From Eggerthella sp. CAG:368 (GTDB lineage: Bacteria; Actinomycetota; Coriobacteriia; Coriobacteriales; Eggerthellaceae), in the NCBI GenBank assembly GCA_000434775.1, contig FR895486.1, forward strand, positions 17,075 to 27,794: a stretch of 10,720 nt of DNA, in the 5' to 3' direction. Positions 1-5,338 of this stretch are shown in pieces. The translations under genes and the position numbers were made by a program. Position 1 is the first letter of the stretch. Every line of letters begins with the position of its first letter. Below the pieces are notes generated by a model. It ran no database searches. It saw only the letters and a list, made by a program, of their open reading frames with translations, and had not been told where the DNA came from.

Positions 1-429
1 CGAACCTGGCTGCTCCCTCCAAACCAAACCCAATGATTCAAACCATTGCAAAACAGGATTAAGGGCAGTTTCACTTTGCTCTTCGGAATACCTCCCAAGA
101 TCAAAACATTCCTCAAGAGTCCGACTTACGCATGCAACAAACCCCGCATTATGAAACTGAGAAATATCTAGATGAGCATTCGAAAAATTACATCGGCCAT
201 TTCCGCTACGCAAAATAGAAGCTCCGAGCTTCTTCCCTTTTTCTAAAACCATGATACGTGGCCGTGATATACCAAGGCGTTTTGCTTCCTGTACCAAAGA
301 AAGCGCACAAGCTAAACCCGATGCCCCGCCACCGATAACTACCACATCGTAACTATCTTCAAAAGAAAACTGTTTGCGCTGCTCAAAAACGTATTTATCT
401 CTCTGTTGTTTTTTGCTCTTCCTGCTCAT
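1..429 (-). CDS. HI0933/BaiN-family FAD-dependent oxidoreductase, N-terminal part (runs off the window)
   Basis: Only the first 143 codons are present; the gene continues past base 1. I translated it from the minus strand. Residues 27-45 form an FAD-binding Rossmann beta-alpha turn (DVVVIGGGASGLACAL, glycines 33-35 and 38). It is followed by VLEKGKKLG (61-69) and LRSGNGRCNFSN (73-84), the hallmark of the HI0933/YhiN/BaiN flavoprotein family, where the usual form is SGGGRCN. Members are cytoplasmic NAD(P)/FAD oxidoreductases. Some, such as clostridial BaiN, act in bile-acid metabolism, but most are uncharacterised, so the substrate here cannot be told. Residues 1-24 are a basic, polar extension ahead of the flavin domain. 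The start ATG at 429 has no Shine-Dalgarno at a workable distance, but TATTAT lies exactly six bases upstream, which suggests a leaderless message. In-frame TTG codons slightly upstream are the alternative start. Family assignment is firm, exact function is not. Confidence 0.85.
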   Translation of the reverse strand, partial: MSRKSKKQQRDKYVFEQRKQFSFEDSYDVVVIGGGASGLACALSLVQEAKRLGISRPRIMVLEKGKKLGASILRSGNGRCNFSNAHLDISQFHNAGFVACVSRTLEECFDLGRYSEEQSETALNPVLQWFESLGLVWREQPGS

Positions 430-441
430 GCCTTCATAATA
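430..441 (-). promoter_or_regulatory. Putative -10 element for a leaderless transcript of the flavoprotein gene
   Basis: On the minus strand TATTAT (441-436) is followed by a six-base discriminator (GAAGGC) and then the ATG at 429. This spacing would put the transcription start on the A of the start codon. No good -35 is seen 17 bases upstream (TGTTCA at best). The absence of a usable Shine-Dalgarno agrees with leaderless translation, which is common in actinobacteria. This is inference from spacing only. Confidence 0.4.
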
Positions 442-472
442 CGTGAGAGCCAACAAAATGAACAGCAAACCT

Positions 473-502
473 AAAACAAAAGAGGGCGAAAACCGCCCTC
501 TT
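473..502 (-). terminator. Intrinsic terminator after superoxide reductase
   Basis: A perfect 9-bp stem pairs 480-488 with 494-502 (AAGAGGGCG/CGCCCTCTT) around a five-base loop. Read on the minus strand it is followed by TTTGTTTT. It lies 34 bases after the superoxide reductase stop and separates that operon from the flavoprotein gene. Confidence 0.9.
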
Positions 503-536
503 ACAACATTCTTTGTCTTAGCCTTTCCAGCAAGTT

Positions 537-914
537 TTACAGTTCCGTTTTCCAAAGACCGTGAAGATTGCAGTACTCATACACGGCAACTGCTTCATCT
601 CCTGGCGCAACCACAAAATCAGCCTCGGGAGCATCACCTGGATTAAGATGCCTTACCTGGAAACCAAGTTTTGTTTCGAGCACAATCATAGTGATGTAAT
701 GCGCTTCAAGCATAGGGTGCGCAACGCTTCCCACCTGAACATGGATTGCCTCTTTACCTTCGACCACAGGAACATGCTTTTCTTGGGCGGCATCAGTTAC
801 CCCCGCTTCAAGCTTTTCCATTTCCTCACCACAGCAAAACAGCGGAACATCTGAATCGAACACCTTCACTGCAACGTTTCCGCAGTGTTCACATCGATAG
901 AATTCAAGCACCAT
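537..914 (-). CDS. dfx: Superoxide reductase (desulfoferrodoxin, two-iron type)
   Basis: A 125-residue cytoplasmic protein that reduces superoxide to hydrogen peroxide without making oxygen, a typical defence of anaerobes. Residues 1-36 are the desulforedoxin domain with the rubredoxin-like iron ligands C8, C11, C27 and C28. The catalytic domain carries all expected centre II ligands: H47 within EKHVP, H66 and H72 in HPMLEAH, then C115 and H118 in CNLHGLWK. E45 and K46, which guide superoxide and protonation in characterised enzymes, are kept. I chose ATG 914 rather than the in-frame ATG at 932 because AGAGGGG stands six bases before 914. The upstream gene lgt ends 44 bases away with no terminator between, so cotranscription is likely. 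A small six-pair hairpin (939-954) sits just before the ribosome binding site. The electron donor (rubredoxin or similar) is not in this window. Confidence 0.96.
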   Translation of the reverse strand: MVLEFYRCEHCGNVAVKVFDSDVPLFCCGEEMEKLEAGVTDAAQEKHVPVVEGKEAIHVQVGSVAHPMLEAHYITMIVLETKLGFQVRHLNPGDAPEADFVVAPGDEAVAVYEYCNLHGLWKTEL

Positions 915-938
915 AGCAATCCCCTCTTTCATTCCTCA

Positions 939-954
939 TAGTACTTCGATACTA
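939..954 (-). other. Small hairpin ahead of the superoxide reductase ribosome binding site
   Basis: TAGTAT/GTACTA pair (one G-U wobble) around a CGAA loop on the minus strand, in the 44-base gap between the lgt stop and the superoxide reductase start. There is no T-run, so it is not a terminator. It could be a processing or stability element, or chance. Confidence 0.3.
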
Positions 955-958
955 CCTA

Positions 959-1789
959 TTATGCCTTATCAAGCGACTTTGGACCTTCTTGAGGTCGCCT
1001 TGTTTTGAAAGCGTAAACCAAAAGTGCCACGCCCGCGATAATCAAAGGAAGGGAAAGTACTTGCCCCATAGTGAGCCAACCTCCCCACAAATATCCCAAC
1101 TGAGCATCTGGCTGACGAACAAACTCAATCAAGAAGCGACATATGCCATACCCCAGCATGAACGCACCGAAAAACGTACCCCGAGGACGCGGAGGAGTTT
1201 TTCGGGCGAGCGCAAACAAAACAACGAAGAGCAAAACCCCTTCGAGTAAAGCCTCGTACAGCTGACTTGGATGTCTGGGCTCTACCCCTGCGATACCACC
1301 GAAAATCACACCCCAAGGAAGACTGGTGGGCGCTCCCCACAATTCTCCATTAATGAAGTTGGCAACCCGACCGAACATAAGCCCAAGCGGAACTCCAATT
1401 ACCGCCACATCAACGAGCGTAAGATACGGCATTTTGATGATTTTTGCCGCAACTATTCCCGCAAGTAAAGCGCCAACAAATCCACCATGAAAACTCATGC
1501 CCCCATGAGAGAAATTAAAGATTTCTAAAGGGTTAGCTACATACATTTCAAAGTTATAGAACAGCACATATCCAAGACGTCCACCAATGATGACACCCGC
1601 CATGGCGCAGATCAAAATGACACATATAGAATCAAAGTCAAACTTGAGCTTCCAGTGCTTGCCTACTTTGTAAATCACAAACGCTGCGCATATAAACCCC
1701 AATACGTACGCTATTCCATACCAACGTGCCGAAAATGGACCTATCGTGAATGCAACAGGATTAAGCGATTGATAGATTTCATTTAGCAT
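959..1789 (-). CDS. lgt: Prolipoprotein diacylglyceryl transferase
   Basis: A 276-residue polytopic membrane enzyme that transfers diacylglycerol from phosphatidylglycerol to the lipobox cysteine of prelipoproteins, the first step of lipoprotein maturation. The sequence shows the Lgt landmarks in order: RWYG (22-25), GGRLGYVLFYN (69-79), HGGMSFHGG (95-103, with H101 matching the important E. coli H103), the signature GRVANFINGELWG (140-152, with R141), HPSQLYEA (173-180) and RFLIEFVRQPD (218-228). Around seven hydrophobic helices are evident. The tail from 263 is a short charged cytoplasmic stretch. Start ATG 1789 lies two bases after the stop of the zinc-ribbon gene. GGAAAGG is rather far upstream (14-20 bases), so translational coupling is likely. 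A presumptive client, the lipoprotein at 6840-7244, is in the same window. Identity is certain. Confidence 0.97.
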   Translation of the reverse strand: MLNEIYQSLNPVAFTIGPFSARWYGIAYVLGFICAAFVIYKVGKHWKLKFDFDSICVILICAMAGVIIGGRLGYVLFYNFEMYVANPLEIFNFSHGGMSFHGGFVGALLAGIVAAKIIKMPYLTLVDVAVIGVPLGLMFGRVANFINGELWGAPTSLPWGVIFGGIAGVEPRHPSQLYEALLEGVLLFVVLFALARKTPPRPRGTFFGAFMLGYGICRFLIEFVRQPDAQLGYLWGGWLTMGQVLSLPLIIAGVALLVYAFKTRRPQEGPKSLDKA

Positions 1790-1791
1790 AA

Positions 1792-2016
1792 TTAGTTGGG
1801 TGCCTTTCCCATCCCTGCTTTAACTTCACGAGCAACCTTTTCGATGTCAGGGTGCAACGAAGGTGGAATCTTTTCAACAAGCGAAACAATTTTTCGACAT
1901 CGAGGGCACTTAAACGAAAAAAGCGCTTGACTGTGCCCAAGAACCATCATTGAGTAATACCGTTCAAGTATTAAATCGGTCTCGTGGCAAGAAGGACATT
2001 TTACTATTGTTCCCAT
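1792..2016 (-). CDS. Small zinc-ribbon protein (CPxC...CPxC), upstream of lgt
   Basis: A 74-residue protein with two CPxC knuckles, CPSC (C7, C10) and CPRC (C37, C40), which together can bind one zinc or iron as a ribbon. The part after residue 45 is a short helical, charged tail. It resembles CpXC-like small zinc-ribbon proteins, but I cannot name a function. The start is ATG 2016, preceded by a near-ideal AAGGAGG five to six bases upstream. A longer in-frame ATG at 2073 is rejected because the likely promoter (TGCTACAAT, 2065-2057) lies inside that extension. The gene ends two bases before lgt, so it is probably the first gene of a three-gene operon with lgt and superoxide reductase. It could be a regulator or metal-binding accessory; this is unproven. 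Confidence 0.75.
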   Translation of the reverse strand: MGTIVKCPSCHETDLILERYYSMMVLGHSQALFSFKCPRCRKIVSLVEKIPPSLHPDIEKVAREVKAGMGKAPN

Positions 2017-2056
2017 AGTTTCCTCCTTTTCTTGAGCCCAGGTTGAAGTTTTCTCG

Positions 2057-2065
2057 ATTGTAGCA
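2057..2065 (-). promoter_or_regulatory. Probable extended -10 promoter of the zinc-ribbon/lgt/superoxide reductase operon
   Basis: TGCTACAAT on the minus strand is an extended -10 (TGn plus TACAAT). The hexamer 17 bases upstream (CGGTCA) matches only three of six -35 positions. It lies about 40 bases before the zinc-ribbon start and directly after the terminator at 2095-2129, where a promoter is needed. Confidence 0.5.
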
Positions 2066-2094
2066 GTATTCATTCGTGCTGACCGAAGTCATAG

Positions 2095-2129
2095 AAACAA
2101 AAAATCGGTCGTTCATAAAGATCGACCGA
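2095..2129 (-). terminator. Intrinsic terminator after the Cys-rich small protein
   Basis: TCGGTCG (2105-2111) pairs with CGACCGA (2123-2129) around an 11-base loop. On the minus strand TTTTTTGTTT follows at once. It lies about 50 bases after the stop at 2182 and ends that single-gene unit. Confidence 0.85.
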
Positions 2130-2181
2130 ATCCTTGATTAATTAAAATGGGAACGTGTGCTGCTCTGTTTTCGCAAAACCG

Positions 2182-2430
2182 CTACTTTGCCGCAGCTATG
2201 CTTGGACCATTCGTTAAAAAAAACTCGCAGAATTGGCAAATATCTTTAATGCATTGTTCCCTGTCAAGATCTTCACGAAACAGAAGATCAATATTTTGAG
2301 TTACAACATGTGTTTCACGTCTGCAGGCAGCATAGTGACAATCGGCAGGACAACGCTCCCCTGGAGTGTTATGAGGGCAACGAGATTGCATTTCATCATC
2401 ACATCCGCGAAGTTCCCAACATTTAGCCAT
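2182..2430 (-). CDS. Small cysteine-rich protein beginning KCWELRGC (two-CW-like)
   Basis: An 82-residue soluble protein with nine cysteines: C4, C10, C18, C27, C31, C36, C60, C65 and C68. The opening KCWELRGC and the CPADCHYAAC stretch (27-36) resemble the two-CW-type Cys-rich proteins found scattered in anaerobes. Residues 40-58 form an acidic amphipathic helix and CQFCEFF (65-71) closes the second cluster. The pattern fits binding of a metal or Fe-S cluster, but neither cofactor nor role is known to me. Start ATG 2430 has AAAGGG six bases upstream. The gene is flanked by terminators on both sides (2558-2592 and 2095-2129), so it is transcribed alone. A possible -10 (TACAAT at 2531-2526, no clear -35) and a leader hairpin GCACTT/AAGTGC (2465-2490) lie upstream. 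Confidence 0.75.
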   Translation of the reverse strand: MAKCWELRGCDDEMQSRCPHNTPGERCPADCHYAACRRETHVVTQNIDLLFREDLDREQCIKDICQFCEFFLTNGPSIAAAK

Positions 2431-2464
2431 TTCTACCCTTTCTCAATCATCCCACACATAAGAA

Positions 2465-2531
2465 GCACTTTTATTCGGCTATTGAAGTGCGTTTTGATGT
2501 CACGAGTACCTGTATCCTTACTCTCATTGTA
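2465..2531 (-). promoter_or_regulatory. Possible promoter and leader hairpin of the Cys-rich gene
   Basis: TACAAT (2531-2526) is the best -10 match in the 127-base gap; its -35 region is poor. Downstream in the presumed leader GCACTT pairs with AAGTGC (2465-2470 with 2485-2490) around a 14-base loop, with no long T-run. I offer both as weak candidates. Confidence 0.25.
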
Positions 2532-2557
2532 GAGCGTAGTGATTCTTTGTTTCTTCG

Positions 2558-2592
2558 AAAAAAAGCGAAAGCGCACATCACGTGCGCTTTCG
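2558..2592 (-). terminator. Strong intrinsic terminator after the NifU-domain gene
   Basis: An 11-bp perfect stem (2566-2576 with 2582-2592, CGAAAGCGCAC/GTGCGCTTTCG) encloses the loop ATCAC. On the minus strand it is followed by C and seven T. It lies 22 bases after the stop at 2615 and ends the alr-udg-NifU unit. Confidence 0.93.
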
Positions 2593-2614
2593 GAACGTAG
2601 CGTCTAAGCATAAA

Positions 2615-2845
2615 TTATTGAGCAGGAACTACCTTAGTAACTCCAGGAACACGATCCTTCAAAATTCGCTCAACACCATTTGCAAGCGTCATCTGAGACA
2701 TTGGGCAGCCTTTGCATGCACCTTGAAGCTCAACGGTAACAACACCATTTTCGTCAACATCAACCAAAGATACGTCGCCACCGTCTGCCTGCAATGAGGG
2801 ACGAATGAGTTCCAGAACTGCAGCAACATCGGTTTTTTCTACCAT
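2615..2845 (-). CDS. NifU C-terminal-domain Fe-S scaffold protein
   Basis: A 76-residue stand-alone NifU C-terminal (Nfu) domain. The fold begins with an amphipathic helix (VAAVLELIRPSLQADGGDV, 7-25). It carries the defining CxxC motif C44-K-G-C47 in GACKGCPMSQMTLANGVE, which holds a transient 4Fe-4S cluster between two subunits for delivery to client enzymes. Its length is usual for the single-domain form. ATG 2845 starts two bases after the stop of the upstream uracil-DNA glycosylase, and its ribosome binding site GAGGAG lies inside the last codons of that gene, so the two are translationally coupled. The pairing makes sense because the glycosylase needs a 4Fe-4S cluster. Whether this scaffold serves that enzyme specifically is inference. 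A general housekeeping Fe-S role is equally likely. Confidence 0.94.
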   Translation of the reverse strand: MVEKTDVAAVLELIRPSLQADGGDVSLVDVDENGVVTVELQGACKGCPMSQMTLANGVERILKDRVPGVTKVVPAQ

Positions 2846-2847
2846 GA

Positions 2848-3450
2848 TTACTCCTCTGAATCAAATAGTTCTTCTTGTTTTGTCGCCATTCTATCACGCA
2901 CAAGCGAGCCAACTCGCTCGAAATCGGACAAAAGCACATCCCTCTTCGAGCGATCGTAAATTGCAGCTGCTGGATGGAATACCGGTAAGACCAAAAAGCG
3001 TCCCGCACGCTGCACTGTTCCTCGCAAATGCGTAATACCAACACCTGTTCGCAAAATGAACTGTGTTGCAAAATTACCCAACGTTACGATGACATCTGGA
3101 CTGATAGTTTGCGTTTGTTGGCGCAAGAAAGTTGCGCATGCCTCAATTTCCTCGGGCTTTGGATTGCGATTTGAGGGAGGTCTACATTTAAGAACGTTTG
3201 CAATGAAAACATCTTCACGCTTAAGTCCCGCGACCTCAAGTAGCTCGTCAAGGAATTTTCCTGCTGCACCCACAAAAGGCTTTCCTTGCAAGTCCTCATT
3301 TTTACCAGGAGCTTCACCAACAATCATCACACGCGCATGTGGGTTACCCTCACCAAAAACAACGTCGGTTCTTCCTTCACAAAGCGAGCATGCTTTGCAG
3401 GTAGAAACTTCCTCGCGTATTTCTGCCAATGGTCTAACAGGGACTTTCAT
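2848..3450 (-). CDS. udg: Family 4 (Fe-S) uracil-DNA glycosylase
   Basis: A 200-residue enzyme that removes uracil from DNA to start base-excision repair, of the 4Fe-4S family 4 type first known in thermophiles and widespread in anaerobes and actinobacteria. Cluster ligands are visible: C18 and C21 (CKAC), C89 (LKCRPPSNRNP) and C105. The catalytic and uracil-binding motif is GEAPGKNEDLQGKPFVGAAG (45-64). The DNA-binding HPAAAIYDRS motif lies at 159-168. Residues 185-200 form a polar tail. ATG 3450 is preceded by GAGG four bases upstream. It lies 81 bases after alr with no terminator, and is coupled to the NifU-domain gene downstream. A T4-like DNA polymerase-associated domain was considered, but the full-length motif set fits the glycosylase. 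Confidence 0.95.
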   Translation of the reverse strand: MKVPVRPLAEIREEVSTCKACSLCEGRTDVVFGEGNPHARVMIVGEAPGKNEDLQGKPFVGAAGKFLDELLEVAGLKREDVFIANVLKCRPPSNRNPKPEEIEACATFLRQQTQTISPDVIVTLGNFATQFILRTGVGITHLRGTVQRAGRFLVLPVFHPAAAIYDRSKRDVLLSDFERVGSLVRDRMATKQEELFDSEE

Positions 3451-3531
3451 TTTGCCTCAATCGTTAAACGTCTATCTAACCCAATATCCGCACAAGTTAC
3501 GCATCGTACAGGTGCGCTATTTATCCGAACT

Positions 3532-4845
3532 CTACACATAGTAACGTGGCATACGATGCGAAAACCCGATCGTTATTTCATGCTGAATAGTAGCTGCACG
3601 TTTTGCCATAGTATCAATTGAAGTATCCACTGTTGGATGCGGGCCCGCAATAAGAACTTCATCACCAATTTGAGGATCAAGCGTAGGACGAACGGGGCTC
3701 GGTCGTAAATCGACCTCAAACATACATTGGTCCATGCAGATATTACCCACCTGACGAACCGCCTGATCTTTATAGGCGAAGTTAATAGTTCCCGAAAGGA
3801 GACGAACTAGGCCATCGGCGTAGCCTAAAGGTACCGTACATATTTTAACGCTCCCAGGGCTGCGATAATTCATGCCGTAGCTTACGCCCTCGCTCATGGG
3901 AACAGTAATGACGTTGGTGATACGAGCCTTAACACTCATAGCAGGTTTTAGATCAATAAAGCGAGCTGTATCTGCCGCAGGCTGATATCCATAGAGAGAG
4001 ATACCTAAACGAACCATATCGAAATGCGTTTTAGGGAAGCGATAAATTGCAGCAGAGTTATCGCAGTGAACAATTCCGGGATTGATTCCTGCTGTCTCTA
4101 CCGCACGCATAGCCTCAACGAAACGATTGATCTGAATTTGGAAATCAAGTGTTTCAGGCGAATCTGCCGTCGCAAAATGAGTAAAACACCCCTCAAGCTG
4201 TAAGGCACGATGAAAGGAAACTTGACGTAAAAACTCAACCACTTCTTCACTGCGCACACCGATGCGGTTCATTCCTGAGTTAATTGCTAAGTGGAAGGGA
4301 GCTTTCATACCATGCATGTCTGCAACTTCAGCATATGCAATGGCGAAATCAGCCGTATAAACGGAAGGCATAATTTGATAATGCAACAACAAAGGAATAG
4401 CAGGAATAGGCGGTTCAGCCAAAATTAAAATAGGTTCGCGCAACCCTGCTTCTCGTAACTCTATTCCTTCATTAAGCGTTGCAACACCAAAATAACTGGC
4501 ACCTGCCCCCGCTGCCGCTTTTGCAACCTCTACAGCTCCATGTCCGTATGCGTCAGCCTTTACAATGGCCATCAAACGGGTGCCCTGCCCCAACAAACGC
4601 TTCGTTTGAAGAACATTGTGTTGAATAGCACCCCGATTGATTTCAACCCAAGACCAACGACGATCTCTCTCATCGATTTCTGCAAGTTCCTTTTCGTTAA
4701 AAACGTTCGCTTCCTCAGCATCACGAGCTGCATTAGTTCGCGAATACTGATAGTTAAGATTTGGCTGATACGATTGCTGTGCGTTTGAAGACACGGCATT
4801 TTTACGCTGGGCAAAACCTGTAAAACCGTTTGGTATTTCTTCCAC
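3532..4845 (-). CDS. alr: Alanine racemase with N-terminal extension
   Basis: A 437-residue PLP enzyme that interconverts L- and D-alanine to supply peptidoglycan. The PLP lysine is K96 (VKADAYGHG) and the opposite catalytic base is Y323 (GVSYGMNY). Their spacing of 227 agrees with Bacillus (K39/Y265). R279 (MVRLGISLYGY) matches the residue contacting the PLP nitrogen. Residues 1-63 are an Asn/Gln-rich, polar extension absent from typical enzymes, which begin near WSWVEIN (64-70). In the loop HLAINSGMNRIG (185-196) the usual LKxDTGM lysine, carbamylated in Bacillus, is A187, and the Asp is N189. The arginine (R194) is kept. The start is GTG 4845, with GAAGG seven bases upstream; no internal start with a ribosome binding site exists before residue 64. 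It is probably the first gene of an operon with udg and the NifU-domain gene. Confidence 0.95.
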   Translation of the reverse strand: MEEIPNGFTGFAQRKNAVSSNAQQSYQPNLNYQYSRTNAARDAEEANVFNEKELAEIDERDRRWSWVEINRGAIQHNVLQTKRLLGQGTRLMAIVKADAYGHGAVEVAKAAAGAGASYFGVATLNEGIELREAGLREPILILAEPPIPAIPLLLHYQIMPSVYTADFAIAYAEVADMHGMKAPFHLAINSGMNRIGVRSEEVVEFLRQVSFHRALQLEGCFTHFATADSPETLDFQIQINRFVEAMRAVETAGINPGIVHCDNSAAIYRFPKTHFDMVRLGISLYGYQPAADTARFIDLKPAMSVKARITNVITVPMSEGVSYGMNYRSPGSVKICTVPLGYADGLVRLLSGTINFAYKDQAVRQVGNICMDQCMFEVDLRPSPVRPTLDPQIGDEVLIAGPHPTVDTSIDTMAKRAATIQHEITIGFSHRMPRYYV

Positions 4846-4881
4846 GAGAGTACCTTCTCTGCTCGATTAGTTTTATTTTTC

Positions 4882-4887
4882 AGTATA
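4882..4887 (-). promoter_or_regulatory. alr: Possible -10 of the alr promoter
   Basis: TATACT on the minus strand lies about 37 bases upstream of the GTG start. The -35 region at 17 bases (AGCATT) is poor. It is the best -10 match in the gap between alr and the divergent plus-strand ORF. Confidence 0.35.
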
Positions 4888-4899
4888 GCGCGAAACGCT

Positions 4900-4943
4900 T
4901 ATACAATGCTTAAGTAGCACTGTTAACACGTACGATATACAAT
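4900..4943 (+). promoter_or_regulatory. Two TATACAAT copies upstream of the plus-strand small gene
   Basis: The octamer TATACAAT occurs at 4900-4907 and again at 4936-4943, 36 bases apart, in the 133-base divergent gap. The second copy is a good -10 about 36 bases before the ATG at 4979. Neither has a convincing -35. They could be alternative promoters or a repeated operator-like element. Confidence 0.35.
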
Positions 4944-4978
4944 CACTAAACATCTATTAACGAATGGAGGTGAACCCC

Positions 4979-5308
4979 ATGAAAAAGAAAAAGACCAAAA
5001 AGGTCCCTAAAACTGGTGCTATTTGGAAGCTATCAAAAGAAGAAGCTACCTTAGCCCAAAAGCCGCACTATAACGCCTATGTGTGCGGAAACGGCATCCA
5101 CGGCGACACTAAATACAATCGCACCAAACAAAAACGCTCATGGAAAAAAGAGCTGAACAATGAGAGGGCCTCATACAGAGGCCCTCTTCCTTTTTATTTT
5201 CGCTCTCTTTGCAAAGCCCAGGCACTATTAACGCTTCAGCGCCAACGCCCCAACGCGCTTCGTATGAGCAACACACAACGCGCAAGTTTACGCACAACCA
5301 GTCAATAA
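4979..5308 (+). CDS. Small, very basic protein; reading frame runs through a terminator (possible frameshift)
   Basis: I do not recognise a named family. The ATG at 4979 has a near-perfect Shine-Dalgarno (GGAGGTGA, five bases upstream), so this is a real gene start. Residues 1-60 look like a compact conserved protein: a lysine-rich head (MKKKKTKKVPKTG), SKEEATLAQKPHYNAY, then CGNGIHGDTKYNR and a basic end (KQKRSWKKEL). It is strongly basic, which hints at nucleic acid or ribosome contact, but nothing proves this. The frame then continues for about 49 low-complexity residues straight through the terminator at 5162-5200, which is implausible for coding DNA. An A6 run (5144-5149) lies just before the junction. 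Loss of one A gives a stop at 5154-5156 and gain of one A gives a stop at 5161-5163, directly ahead of the hairpin. I therefore think the true product is about 57-61 residues. It is the only plus-strand gene here. Confidence 0.6.
   Translation: MKKKKTKKVPKTGAIWKLSKEEATLAQKPHYNAYVCGNGIHGDTKYNRTKQKRSWKKELNNERASYRGPLPFYFRSLCKAQALLTLQRQRPNALRMSNTQRASLRTTSQ
5162..5200 (+). terminator. Intrinsic terminator of the plus-strand small gene
   Basis: GAGGGCCTC (5164-5172) pairs with GAGGCCCTC (5178-5186) around ATACA, extendable by two pairs, followed by CC then TTTTTATTTT on the plus strand. On the minus strand no T-run follows, so it does not obviously serve enolase. No other clear enolase terminator was seen between 5200 and 5338. 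Confidence 0.9.
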
Positions 5309-5338
5309 GACTCGCTCGTCGCTCAAGCCATCAGCGGT

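Noticed and set aside
3056..3541. 161-codon plus-strand ORF opposite the uracil-DNA glycosylase
   Set aside because: It is complementary to a well-conserved gene on the minus strand, with low-complexity Ser/Arg content and no start signal.
5162..5200. Bidirectional use of the plus-strand terminator for enolase
   Set aside because: On the minus strand the hairpin is followed by ATTGTTCAG rather than a T-run, and it is about 150 bases from the enolase stop.
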